DNA of 64,000 bases, from assembly GCA_013176395.1 (NCBI GenBank), contig JABMLP010000025.1, positions 558,001 to 622,000 of the forward strand. Direction: 5' to 3'. Made by a program: the position numbers and the translations under genes. Positions within the stretch are counted from its first letter, which is position 1. The number at the start of each line of letters is the position of its first letter. The stretch comes from Venturia oleaginea (Eukaryota; Ascomycota; Dothideomycetes; Venturiales; Venturiaceae). Below are positions 55,511-64,000 of this stretch, piece after piece. Below the pieces are notes generated by a model. The model ran no database searches. It was not told the origin of the DNA and saw nothing but the letters and a program-made list of their open reading frames with translations.

Positions 55511-57163
55511 ATGGCCTCCTTGCCACCTTCCCAACGGAGGCAACCGCCTATCCATCGGCAAAACTCGGATCAATCCAGCAGTCCTCAGCCCGCCGTACAA
55601 CAATCCGACAGCGAAGCTCGTTCGACCGTATCCGAAGACTCCCAGACTGTCCTATTGAACCCGTCCTCCTCCAGAGCAGCTGTCTCGGATCACGAAGAGA
55701 CCGGAAGTGCCCAAACCTCGCAACAACAGCAACAGCCCGCAGAAGAGCCATGGGAGCCTAATAGATGTTGGATATGCTTCAGCGACGAAACAGAAGACAC
55801 TCCCACCTCCTCCGAATGGCGAAGGCCGTGTCCTTGTGCGTTGACCGCACATGAGACATGTCTGCTGGACTGGATAGCAGATATGGAGGCCCCAAACTCG
55901 CGCCGCCAGAAGGGCCCAAATGACAAGATACAGTGTCCACAATGCAAAGCGCAGATAGTACTCGCGCGCCCGAGGAGATATGTCGTAGATGCTGTGCGCC
56001 ACGTCGAGTTATGGACGGGAAAATTGGTCCTACCTGGAGTTCTCACCATCGGCGCAACTTCATTCTGGTATCTTTGTTGGGTTCATGGTGTTTCTTCTGT
56101 CTATCTAGTCTTTGGCCCTCACGATACCGACGAGATACTCGCCCCTCTTTTGAGACTTGCCCCCGAGAACGACTCGAGTCTACAAGCAGCATGGAACCAT
56201 ATTCGCGCCAGATGGAGACTGGACATTGGCCTCTCACTCATCCCCACCATGCTTATAGCCTCCCGCACACGCATTGCAGACGGAGTCTTGCCAATATTAC
56301 CAATGCTATTCTTCGTAACAAAACCAGACAGTGATCCTCTGCTAGATCTCGGCACATGGCCGCCCAGCGCCGGCCTCTCCTTTGCACTCCTCCCATATCT
56401 TCGATCCTTATACAACACATACTACGACCGCGTTTGGGCCGAGCACGAGAAAAGATGGCTAAGAGAGATCCAACCGCGGTCTGGTACCGCCGACGCTGAA
56501 GGTGATGAAGATGCAGGAAGACAGAATCTGGACAACGAAGAGAATGTCCTAGAAATAAACGTAGATCTTGGATTGATTGAAGACGACTGGGACGACGATG
56601 AGGCACAACCACCACCAATTCTACTTGCACACCCGCTCAACGCGCCTCCACTGCCAGATGAGCTAGGAGGGGCACCGGAGATAGCAGCAGTACCCGCTCC
56701 GGCTCCAATTCGAGACGGCATCGTCCACGATTTGCCAGGCCGAGGCAATGTTCACGCCCAAGCCGCTGTCGTCGAAAATAATGTCAGGAACGGAAACTTC
56801 AACTTGGCTGTCAGTACCTACTCGCTCGCTTCCTCTGTCCTTGGCGCCCTCGCTTTCCCAGCCGTCAGCACCGCAATGGGCGAGATCCTCCGTCTCACTT
56901 TACCAAAATCGTTAACAGCAAGAGTGGTTGGTGCGGGTGGTAAACCAACGGGACTCCTCCAGGCAAGATGGGGAAGGAGTATTGTTGGTGGATGTTTATT
57001 TGTTGTTTTAAAGGATGCGGTCATGCTTTATGTTCGGTGGCGAATGGCGAAGGACCATCGCATGCGACGAGTTTGCGATTACGAGGGTCTTGGTGGAAAG
57101 GGACGGGGACGAAGCGGTGCGCCAGCCAGTGCTGGGAGTGTGGGATTGAGTGGTGGAAGGTGA
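55511..57163 (+). CDS. RING-CH (MARCH-type) membrane E3 ubiquitin ligase
   Basis: Membrane ubiquitin ligase. Single exon of 550 residues from ATG 55511; an upstream TTG in frame is ignored. A Ser/Gln-rich N-terminus (~90 residues) precedes the RING-CH domain: CWICFSDE, PCPCALTAHETCLLDW, QCPQCKAQI, the C4HC3 order of RINGv. Hydrophobic segments follow (LPGVLTIGATSFWYLCW, SLIPTMLIAS, VLPILPMLFFV) and two more near the C-terminus (SVLGALAFPAVS, SIVGGCLFVVLKDAVMLYV). An acidic, Pro-rich loop lies between. The layout resembles MARCH5-like mitochondrial or ER ligases; location inferred. Confidence 0.9.
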   Translation: MASLPPSQRRQPPIHRQNSDQSSSPQPAVQQSDSEARSTVSEDSQTVLLNPSSSRAAVSDHEETGSAQTSQQQQQPAEEPWEPNRCWICFSDETEDTPTSSEWRRPCPCALTAHETCLLDWIADMEAPNSRRQKGPNDKIQCPQCKAQIVLARPRRYVVDAVRHVELWTGKLVLPGVLTIGATSFWYLCWVHGVSSVYLVFGPHDTDEILAPLLRLAPENDSSLQAAWNHIRARWRLDIGLSLIPTMLIASRTRIADGVLPILPMLFFVTKPDSDPLLDLGTWPPSAGLSFALLPYLRSLYNTYYDRVWAEHEKRWLREIQPRSGTADAEGDEDAGRQNLDNEENVLEINVDLGLIEDDWDDDEAQPPPILLAHPLNAPPLPDELGGAPEIAAVPAPAPIRDGIVHDLPGRGNVHAQAAVVENNVRNGNFNLAVSTYSLASSVLGALAFPAVSTAMGEILRLTLPKSLTARVVGAGGKPTGLLQARWGRSIVGGCLFVVLKDAVMLYVRWRMAKDHRMRRVCDYEGLGGKGRGRSGAPASAGSVGLSGGR

Positions 57164-58256
57164 GATGGACCACTGTATGAGGATAAGTGTGGTACTGTAT
57201 GAGTATGATGAGAGATGAGTGATGACTACGATTACATGACAGGGAACATCTCAGTCACAACGGATACAAGTAGGACCTCCGGGATCAATGAAACCTGCTT
57301 TCCTCGCCGTCTAATGCGTCTTGTCTTTTGGCCTTTCTTTTCTTGTGAATCCGCACTCATCCGTTTCTCCTCTCCATCATTTTCACTCGTTCTCCACAGT
57401 CGTGGTCCAGGTCACGCACAACTATTTGCCTGTTCTTGAAGAAAACTCGTGACTTGTATGAGCGAGCGAAAGGCTATGGCCATTCTAGACAAGGGGCGCC
57501 GATTTATTACGAGTACGCATTCATATGTATTGTATTTATTGTATTCGCACCGGTGAATAGTAATCTTACTATTCTTTCAAAAAAAAAGTCTTCAACCTTT
57601 TCCATGAATATAAATCATTACAGATGAAGAAATAGCTATATTCCATCATGGAGCAAGAGGCTCTGCCTCCACGTATCTAAAGTCATCGCTCATCAGGCTA
57701 ATACCTAACCCTATTTTATCTGATCAAGACCATTCTCAAACTATTCAGTACGGTATTCTGCCGTTCCTATTGTGGATCTGAGACTATCGCGCAAGGGCGC
57801 ATCAAAGTTTGAATTTCCATAGTTATAAGGTCGATGGTAGGATTTATACATCATCGTTTGAATTAGATACATATTTCCGATCGTGACTCTATACTGGGGT
57901 ATACCACGTTCCCATTGTGTTAGTTTCTTCCTAGCATTATCGTTTGCAACATCTGTTTTGTGTAGGAAAGACATATAATGGAGCTGTGAATACGAAATCG
58001 GCAGCATTGATGGTGGGTATTAGTATACACCCTCTCCCTCCCCATGAGTTCTTATGGACATCCTCGAGTAATGAAGTGAAAAGGCCAGAGAAGGGAGGCA
58101 TTCGCACATGGTGCTCTATCTACGCTCTGGAGTCCGGTAAGATCCTGCGAGGCTTCTTCCTCCTTGCTGGAAGGACACGAGCCCTTGCTCGTTCCGCTCA
58201 TAGTGGCTACCCTCTTGATCGGAACTGATGACAAACACTGCGATGGCAATCGTGCT
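57164..58256. other. Intergenic region with one small open frame
   Basis: Holds an 88-codon minus-strand frame (57741-58007) starting at ATG, with no domain or signal peptide. It may be 3' UTR of the surface-protein gene. Not called as a gene. Confidence 0.35.
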
Positions 58257-59053
58257 CTACAGATATTGTGTCGTGGGACCACTACCAGGCGCCTCATGAA
58301 CTTCGTTACGGGTGGAAATTTCGTGGACTGGGTTGAACTTGAGACTGTCTTGGGCGTAGTATTGCTGCACCTCAGGCGCAATGGGTAAACAATTCGTGTA
58401 ATCTCCAACTTGGACCCTCCCACTCTCACGTAATCGTCTGACGAGGAAGATAATGCTGATGAGCGCAATTCCCAATGGTATCCCAAGTCCGAGCCCAAGT
58501 CCCATCTCAAGCATCCTACTCCTTTGATCTGAAGATGTGGGGTTGTTGGTCGAACATGGGATTGATGTATACGTAGTTCCCACTGTGTTTCGAGGTGATG
58601 ATGATATTTTAAAGAAGTTCGTTCGGGTAATAATCGTGTTGCCTCCTGGCGGATAGCCATCGCTCGATATATTGAAGAAGAAAGGGAGGTCCAGGCTAAG
58701 ATCGAAGTTATAGCTCTGAACAGTCCACTTCATGCTTGAGGATGCACTGTTGGTCGCATCTTTGCCTAGACACACATATTAGCTACAAACCTATTAGACG
58801 GGGTGAACGGCATTGACTGACGAAGGATTACAGTGAACAAGCCAGTTTTATCTTGTTGCATAACTATATCGTAGTCGGATAGTGTCGTGTTCCATTTCAA
58901 TGGCAGCGAGTCCCCTAAGTGCCAGACATCCCAGTCTTTGTAGTAGAGGTGAAAACCGTCAGAATTCTTTTCGTAGGGTTTTGGAAAATCCCACGAAGCT
59001 GTCTGGCTCAATGCGTAGACGGGAAAGAAGAGGAAAAGTAGCGAGAGGAGCAT
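58257..59053 (-). CDS. Single-span surface glycoprotein, unknown function
   Basis: Exon 1 is 59053-58822, a 56-nt intron follows (58821-58766, GTCAGT..CTAG), exon 2 is 58765-58257; 246 residues. The start is the ATG at 59053, giving signal peptide LLSLLFLFFPVYALSQ. The extracellular part has WDFPKPYEKNSDGFHLYYKD, WNTTLSDYDIVMQQD and several N-x-S/T sites, then a Ser/Thr/Asn stretch. A GLGLGLGIPLGIALISIIFL membrane span and a short tail rich in Pro, Gln and Tyr follow. The layout matches the many ascomycete proteins with a Ser/Thr-rich ectodomain and a glycine-rich span; role unknown. Confidence 0.75.
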
Positions 59054-60347
59054 TGTGGTCAAAATGCCGTGAAAGGATCAAGCGATTGAATGTAGACTGT
59101 TGGACGTGGTCAAGAGTATTCGTGGCGAAGCGCCTGGTTTCATGCCTTTTGCCTTGTCCACTTCGCTGGTTGCACAAGTTAGGGCTGAGGCACACGAACC
59201 TCTTCGGGTAGAATGAGGCAAAGCTGACAATAGGCGGACAAGGCCGTATGACTGGCATTCCGTAGTACACCTCTGAGCCCACAGACATGGTGAACAGTAG
59301 GCCGTGGCCAGAAGAAAAGTGCATTATTCCGCGTCAATTGGACCGTGAGTGATAGTCAGGACAAGGCTGACTCCGAATCTACCACTTTTACATATGCGCA
59401 TGTAAAGGCAAAGCCATAAATCTTCAGATTGCAGGTTAACGGAGCCGGCATGGACAAGATGAGCCAGTGTGTAACCACTCTTTGTTTGTCCATGCTAGCT
59501 CTGTTGAGTCTGCAGTCTGCCTGAACGCGTTCCCGAAGTATATTTGGTGCATGGTGTAAGCAAGGAACTGGCTAGGCTATTGTGATATCTCGCGAAACCG
59601 AGCTTGGCATATGTTGCCGTTGGCTGAGGAGTATGATTGGGCGTCCCAACTTTCATCGTGCCTTGGCGGCCTCTGACCGGTTGGGCGATCCCTGCCTCGT
59701 GAAGTATATTGGAAGCACAGCAGTAAACACTGGAAAGAGACGTTTACAAGAAGTTGGTGTGGACACCTGAGAAACAGCATCCCTTGCAGCAACTTGCAAC
59801 GATGCTAAGAGGGATTAATCTCACACCGAGTGCCGTTCCTATAAGTCAAAGGGCGCTCCCCTCCTGGCGATTTTTACAATCCAGAGTGTGGAGGCTGCCT
59901 CTATGCCTACGGGCACTCATTTTCTGGCATTCCCATTCCCGCTATCTGGTTATTGATCCGCTTCTTTAATCCATGCTCAGGTGAAGGACCAGACTATCTC
60001 CAATGCCTGCCATCTCTTGTTCCTCCTGCTGACCTTCCTGTACAAAACCATCAACTGCGCGTATAATCCAGCCTTTTGCAAGTGTAGTGGACAAAGTATC
60101 GATGGAGGCTGAAGGGTGACACGTGGGTGAGAACTGGGATGTGTACACCGAGTGGAGGTTTTCAGGACTTGGCGGCAGCGTTCGTAGAGGACTGGCTTTG
60201 ACTCGCCCACTTGACTACAATACTATCAATTGATATGGGTAGTAATAGCGATGGCTTGTAAAAGGGAATGGTTTGAGAGCAACAATTTCATCTCATAGAA
60301 GAAGCTCGGGCCGATTTCTGTTGCGCTTAGTCATGTGCCCATTGGAT
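59054..60347. other. Intergenic region
   Basis: 1.3 kb up to the Tc1 element; only short frames without support. Confidence 0.4.
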
Positions 60348-61775
60348 CACAGGGTTCCTCAAATCTGACTGAGCAGGGCGCTCGGACCCACCATCCCATG
60401 TCAATTTTCACGTATACACCAGCTTATCGCTCAATTTACCACCACCATGGCGCCTAGAACACCCAAAAGAAAGACTGCAAGGCGAGAATATGATACCACG
60501 AAGAGAATGCGATTTTTTCAGGCCTGGGATTGCAAGAATGAGGCCGACGGCGTCGGTACAATCGCATACCTCCCTGAAATCAATATACCAACTTCTACTG
60601 CACGTAGTTGGCTTAAACTACGAGAACTTATTGGTGATGCAGCATTCAGATCACAGAGAAAGAGCAGTTTCATCATAGGGCGGCCTACCAAAGTATCTGC
60701 TTCAGATCTTACCCGCCTTACGAACCAAGAAGACCCTGTACACGAAAAAGGCTGGCAGGAACAAGCCAATTCCTGCCCCGGCAAGCCTTCCGCAAAGACA
60801 TTACAGCGTCACGTATACAATGCAGGGGCTAGGCGGCTCAAGAAGCGTTATCAGAAGCAGATATCCCATGCAAATCGGCCAAAGAGGGTTGAATACGGTA
60901 AAGAACACGAGAAAAAGACCATACTAGGCTTCTGGAGTTGGATTTGGTTCACAGATGAAGCCCATTTTCAGTCAAAAGAACTCGCCAATGCACCTGAATA
61001 TGAGCTACGCTTTCCAGGGCAAGAGAGAGGTGTCAATGAGGAGCTAGAAGGCGTTTTGGATGTTACTATTCACGTCGCCGGCGGCATCTCATACAACAAG
61101 AAAGGAAACCTCATATTCTACAAGGATCCGGCTGAGCCATCAGAGAAGGTCCGTAGGCAAGTCAAGCAGCCTAAACAACTCAAATACGAGTTGGATTCAG
61201 TGTACCAAGCCCGGCTGAAGGTCTGGCAAGACCTTAAGGCAAAGGAGGACGAAACACCAAAAGGAAACTGCATGACACAGGTTTTCTACGCCAAAAAGAT
61301 ACTGCCGCAACACATTGAAGCTATTCAGGCCTTGGAGAAGCGTCACCAGCGCAAATACTGGCTTCCAGAGGATGGTGATCCTTCTCACGGAATCAAGTCA
61401 CCTAACAGTGACCCTGCAGTCATAAAAAGAGAAGCAGACCTTCTATTACTTATTCACCCTCCTCAATCATGTGATCTCAATCCCATTGAGTCTTGTTGGA
61501 ACATCATTAAGTCCAGATTAGCTGGCAGGAGGTGGTCGTCGGTGGCTCATTTCAAGGCTGAAATCCAGGCAGAATGGGACAAGATAACGCTCACAATGAT
61601 ACGGAAAAGGATCAGAGAGATGCCAGAGAGATGCCAGAGAGATGTAAGATGATTCAGCAAAAACCAGAGATCCATTGCAAGTCAAACGTGTGGTAAATAG
61701 CATAATACATTCAAGTTCAAAAGATGGGATGGTGGGTCCGAGCGCCCTGCGCAGTCAGATTTGAGGAACCCTGTG
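60348..61775 (+). mobile_element. Tc1/mariner-type DNA transposon, apparently complete
   Basis: 52-bp terminal inverted repeats at 60348-60399 and 61724-61775 (CACAGGGTTCCTCAAATCTG inward) differ at one seen position. Total length is 1428 bp with one intact transposase. The bases just outside are GAT on both sides; a plain TA duplication, as usual for this superfamily, is not directly adjacent, so the true ends may differ by a few bases. Confidence 0.88.
60447..61652 (+). CDS. Tc1/mariner-family transposase
   Basis: Uninterrupted 401-codon frame with ATG at 60447 (ACCACC before it). An N-terminal helix-turn-helix region (RREYDTTKRMRFFQAWD .. NIPTSTARSWLKL) precedes the DDE catalytic domain: WFTDEAHF (first Asp), PEDGDPSHG (second Asp) and DLNPIESCWNIIK (Glu). 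The spacing and DLNPIE motif are standard for Tc1/Fot-like fungal elements. An insert of about 60 residues (QVKQPKQLKYELDSVYQARL) lies between the first and second Asp, as in several fungal lineages. No stop or frameshift, so it may be active. Confidence 0.93.
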   Translation: MAPRTPKRKTARREYDTTKRMRFFQAWDCKNEADGVGTIAYLPEINIPTSTARSWLKLRELIGDAAFRSQRKSSFIIGRPTKVSASDLTRLTNQEDPVHEKGWQEQANSCPGKPSAKTLQRHVYNAGARRLKKRYQKQISHANRPKRVEYGKEHEKKTILGFWSWIWFTDEAHFQSKELANAPEYELRFPGQERGVNEELEGVLDVTIHVAGGISYNKKGNLIFYKDPAEPSEKVRRQVKQPKQLKYELDSVYQARLKVWQDLKAKEDETPKGNCMTQVFYAKKILPQHIEAIQALEKRHQRKYWLPEDGDPSHGIKSPNSDPAVIKREADLLLLIHPPQSCDLNPIESCWNIIKSRLAGRRWSSVAHFKAEIQAEWDKITLTMIRKRIREMPERCQRDVR

Positions 61776-62093
61776 GATTCTAAACCAGACCTGTCAGTGG
61801 GAGACTGGGAGCAATGCGAGTAACGCCGGCAATTGGTCACGTCGATTTTTACCCTTTTTCCATTCGACCACCGAACAACGTCGTAATAGATTCAAAAAAG
61901 ATGGCGACGATAGAGATTACTTCCCTCCCCTATCTATATTTCATTAGAATTTATTTCGGTCGTTGTGGTGCTCGCTTTGATGGGCTGTTGGAAGTTAGTT
62001 ACCAATCAACAGCCTCAGCCTCACTTTGATTTTGAAAAAGGCCAACACGAAACGTACCGTAGTTAATTGCTTCACATACCGTAGTCACCATTC
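61776..62093. other. Intergenic region with ACCGTAGT repeats
   Basis: No gene. Holds TACCGTAGT at about 62054-62062 and 62078-62086, related to the inverted ends of the neighbouring small element. Confidence 0.4.
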
Positions 62094-62281
62094 TAAACGT
62101 GCCGTAGTTGAACCGACTAATTAGAGGGCTAGTATCCTACTTATGTGACGGTATTAATAGCGATAAGGTTGAAAAAGATATTCTGGAGATATGCGATGTG
62201 CACGGAAAGGTTTCAGTCATGTGCCTACAATTTATGTAAATGCTGGCCCTCTGATTGGCCAGTTCAACTACGGTACGTTTA
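62094..62281. mobile_element. 188-bp MITE-like element
   Basis: Left end TAAACGTGCCGTAGTTGAAC (62094-62113) and right end 62262-62281 are reverse complements with one mismatch. No coding capacity. The TA at the ends suggests a Tc1/mariner-type MITE. Confidence 0.6.
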
Positions 62282-62533
62282 TAAACCGCCTTCAAAAATA
62301 TCATGATATCCAGAACAACACACAGATGATTCAACACTCCTTTCACATCAAGTTAACCGCATACGACACAAACCAATCAAAGAATACTAGCGCACTAGAC
62401 TCCCTCTCCATTCACGAAAGAACAGAGTCGTTGTTGTCAGCAGCGCATTCAAGAGATGTACCCGCACGATACTTATTGCCAGAGCTTATCATAATCTTTG
62501 CTATCTCAATACTATCTCCTTCAAGGATCTTAA

Positions 62534-63836
62534 ATGTCGCGAGCTAAAGATCTCTCTGGCGACACGGTGGCACCTCTTAAGCGTCCACCGCAACACCCAC
62601 ACCACGTTGACAGGAAGCTATGGCACGGGAACAATAGGAACCAGGCAGATGATACCCAGGATGCTCAAGGGAAGAAGGTGCAGACGCAAAACAGTCCCCA
62701 GGAAGCGCAGGCAAATACCGATCGCGATAATCGCGAGAAAGACGCAAAATCAAACACCGACAAAGCACCTGGTAATTACGCCTGCCAAATATGCGAGCGT
62801 CAAGCAACCTTCCCAAACGCACCTAAACCACCCAAAATCGGCAGAGTCAATATAATTCACAATCAAGTTACCCGAAATAAATATAAGTACGATCTAGCAG
62901 ACATTCAGTGCTCAAAATGCGGAACCAATTTCTCTACCATCATGGGGCCCTCCTCCAAGGAAGAAGACATATACGAGCGCTGGCGCTGGGCGGTCAGGAC
63001 ATTCGGTAACTGCCATCATATCTTGGAGTATGCGACTCCGCGGGGTGGGGCGGGAAAATGGCGCTATGCGCTTTTCACAGACTATCTGTATTCTCTGGGG
63101 GATGAGTCCGATGTGGATGAATGGCCTGAATATCCGGATATTACTGAATATTGGGATCCCGAGGATGACCAGGATGGCGCTGTCCACGTTATTCGAGAGG
63201 AACCAAGGGTAAAACCAGACCCAGCCAAAGCCGCCCTAGCGCAGGCGGTTCGAGAAGCAGAAATAGCGGAAGAGAAATTGAAAGAGGTTGCCGAAAAGGC
63301 CAAGGAGAAGGTCCGGCCGCGGGAACTCACTTGGGAGGAACAAAGAAGACAAAGGCGGCAAGAAACAAGAGGAAGAACGACGAAATGCCGAGAAGGAAGC
63401 CTTGTATAACAAGAAACTCGAGGCTCTAAAAAATAAAGGAGGCCTCATACCCGACGAAATCCATAATAAGCTCATGGTAGAGCAGGAAAAGAAGCGGAAG
63501 AAAGAAGCAAGAGAGGCAGAGAGAAAACAATATGCTATGGATGTCCAAGCCGCACACATAGCTGAACAAGATTGCGGAAAAGTAGACTCAAATGGAACCC
63601 AAGTTGAAAAGGTCCCAAAGTGGAGATTGAGAAGGAAATATGAGACGGAAGGGGCTTGGGAAAAGAGGGTAAGCAAGGGGGAAAAGGTTGCTGCCACCAA
63701 GGCTGCCAAAAAGAGGAAACGAGAGGATGATCCGGAAGAGGGGGCTAAAGATCTTGAAGGTGGTGGTGCTATGACGGTTGACCAAGCAAGCCCTCCCAAG
63801 AAGAGAAAGAGAGGACCGAGAAAACCCAACAAATAA
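62534..63836 (+). pseudogene. Zinc-ribbon/coiled-coil protein, one-base frameshift
   Basis: Frame 1 (62534-63409) encodes a Gln/Asn/Lys-rich start, a CxxC pair (YACQICERQ) and, ~45 residues on, a second (IQCSKCGTN), then YERWRWAVRTFGNCHHILEY and an acidic region (DESDVDEWPEYPDITEYWD). Near 63360, in CAAGAAACAAGAG, removing one A joins it to the other frame, which continues EEERRNAEKEALYNKKLEAL and ends in a Lys/Arg-rich nuclear-signal-like tail (PPKKRKRGPRKPNK) at 63836. Either a pseudogene, a +1 frameshift or a homopolymer error. Family not recognised; proximity to transposons suggests lineage-specific, repeat-associated DNA. Confidence 0.55.
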
Positions 63837-64000
63837 GTTGGAGGTCCGATTCAATTTATTTGAACGGGATATAGCCAGCTCGACGCAAGAGGCACGCTGG
63901 ACCAGCGCCTGAGGTCCCTCCAAGAAATCGCTGAACACGTTGCATACTGTCCAAGTCGAGATCGATATTGATAAATTTCCGGCAATCTGGACTCGAAGGA

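Noticed and set aside
57741..58007. 88-codon minus-strand frame
   Set aside because: Starts with ATG but has no domain, signal or splice evidence; may be untranslated DNA.
1..64000. tRNA, rRNA genes and CRISPR arrays
   Set aside because: None seen by eye; CRISPR is not expected in a fungus. A tRNA scan would be needed to exclude tRNAs formally.

Overview
The window comes from a filamentous ascomycete, most likely a leotiomycete-type fungus; the class is an inference from gene content and style. Its genes are split by short GT..AG introns, mostly 45-75 nt. It carries fungal-specific families: a non-reducing polyketide synthase, a Zn2Cys6 regulator, a CYP52-like P450, a UstYa-like protein, and copia and Tc1/mariner transposons. 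I worked out exon structures by hand from splice motifs and reading phase; nothing was checked against a database.

Layout. (1) 1-8.7 kb holds housekeeping genes: a GRIP golgin cut by the left edge, an SRPK-type kinase and the kinetochore protein NDC80. (2) 9-30 kb is a patchwork. Intact genes are Ohr peroxidase, ribosomal protein eL13, a P450, glucosidase II beta and a cupin protein. Between them lie broken genes (UstYa-like, an unknown Cys-containing protein, a metallopeptidase and its possible C-terminal part, a tautomerase, a fructosyl-amine oxidase) and inserted elements (copia fragment, solo LTR, a 164-bp element). Many stop codons in the broken genes are ones that C-to-T change would create. 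(3) 29.6-49.7 kb is a secondary-metabolite cluster: cupin protein, NR-PKS (SAT-KS-AT-PT-ACP-ACP-TE), EthD/TpcK-like dehydratase, FAD monooxygenase and Zn2Cys6 regulator on the minus strand, and an O-methyltransferase on the plus strand. The gene set resembles naphtho-gamma-pyrone (aurofusarin/ustilaginoidin-type) pathways. (4) 51.3-59.1 kb holds an SDR, the TFIIIC WD40 subunit, a RING-CH ligase and a single-span surface protein. (5) 60.3-64 kb holds an intact-looking Tc1/mariner element, a small MITE and a frameshifted zinc-ribbon ORF.

The most interesting results are these. A 14-base motif, TCGGRCGCCGAAAA, occurs once upstream of each of four cluster genes (cupin, PKS, EthD, monooxygenase) and I saw it nowhere else in the window; it is a strong candidate operator for the cluster regulator. 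The PKS reading frame is broken by one base between the second ACP and an otherwise intact thioesterase. A copia fragment ending in a 136-nt fold-back, flanked by 24-bp direct repeats, sits inside a decayed gene.
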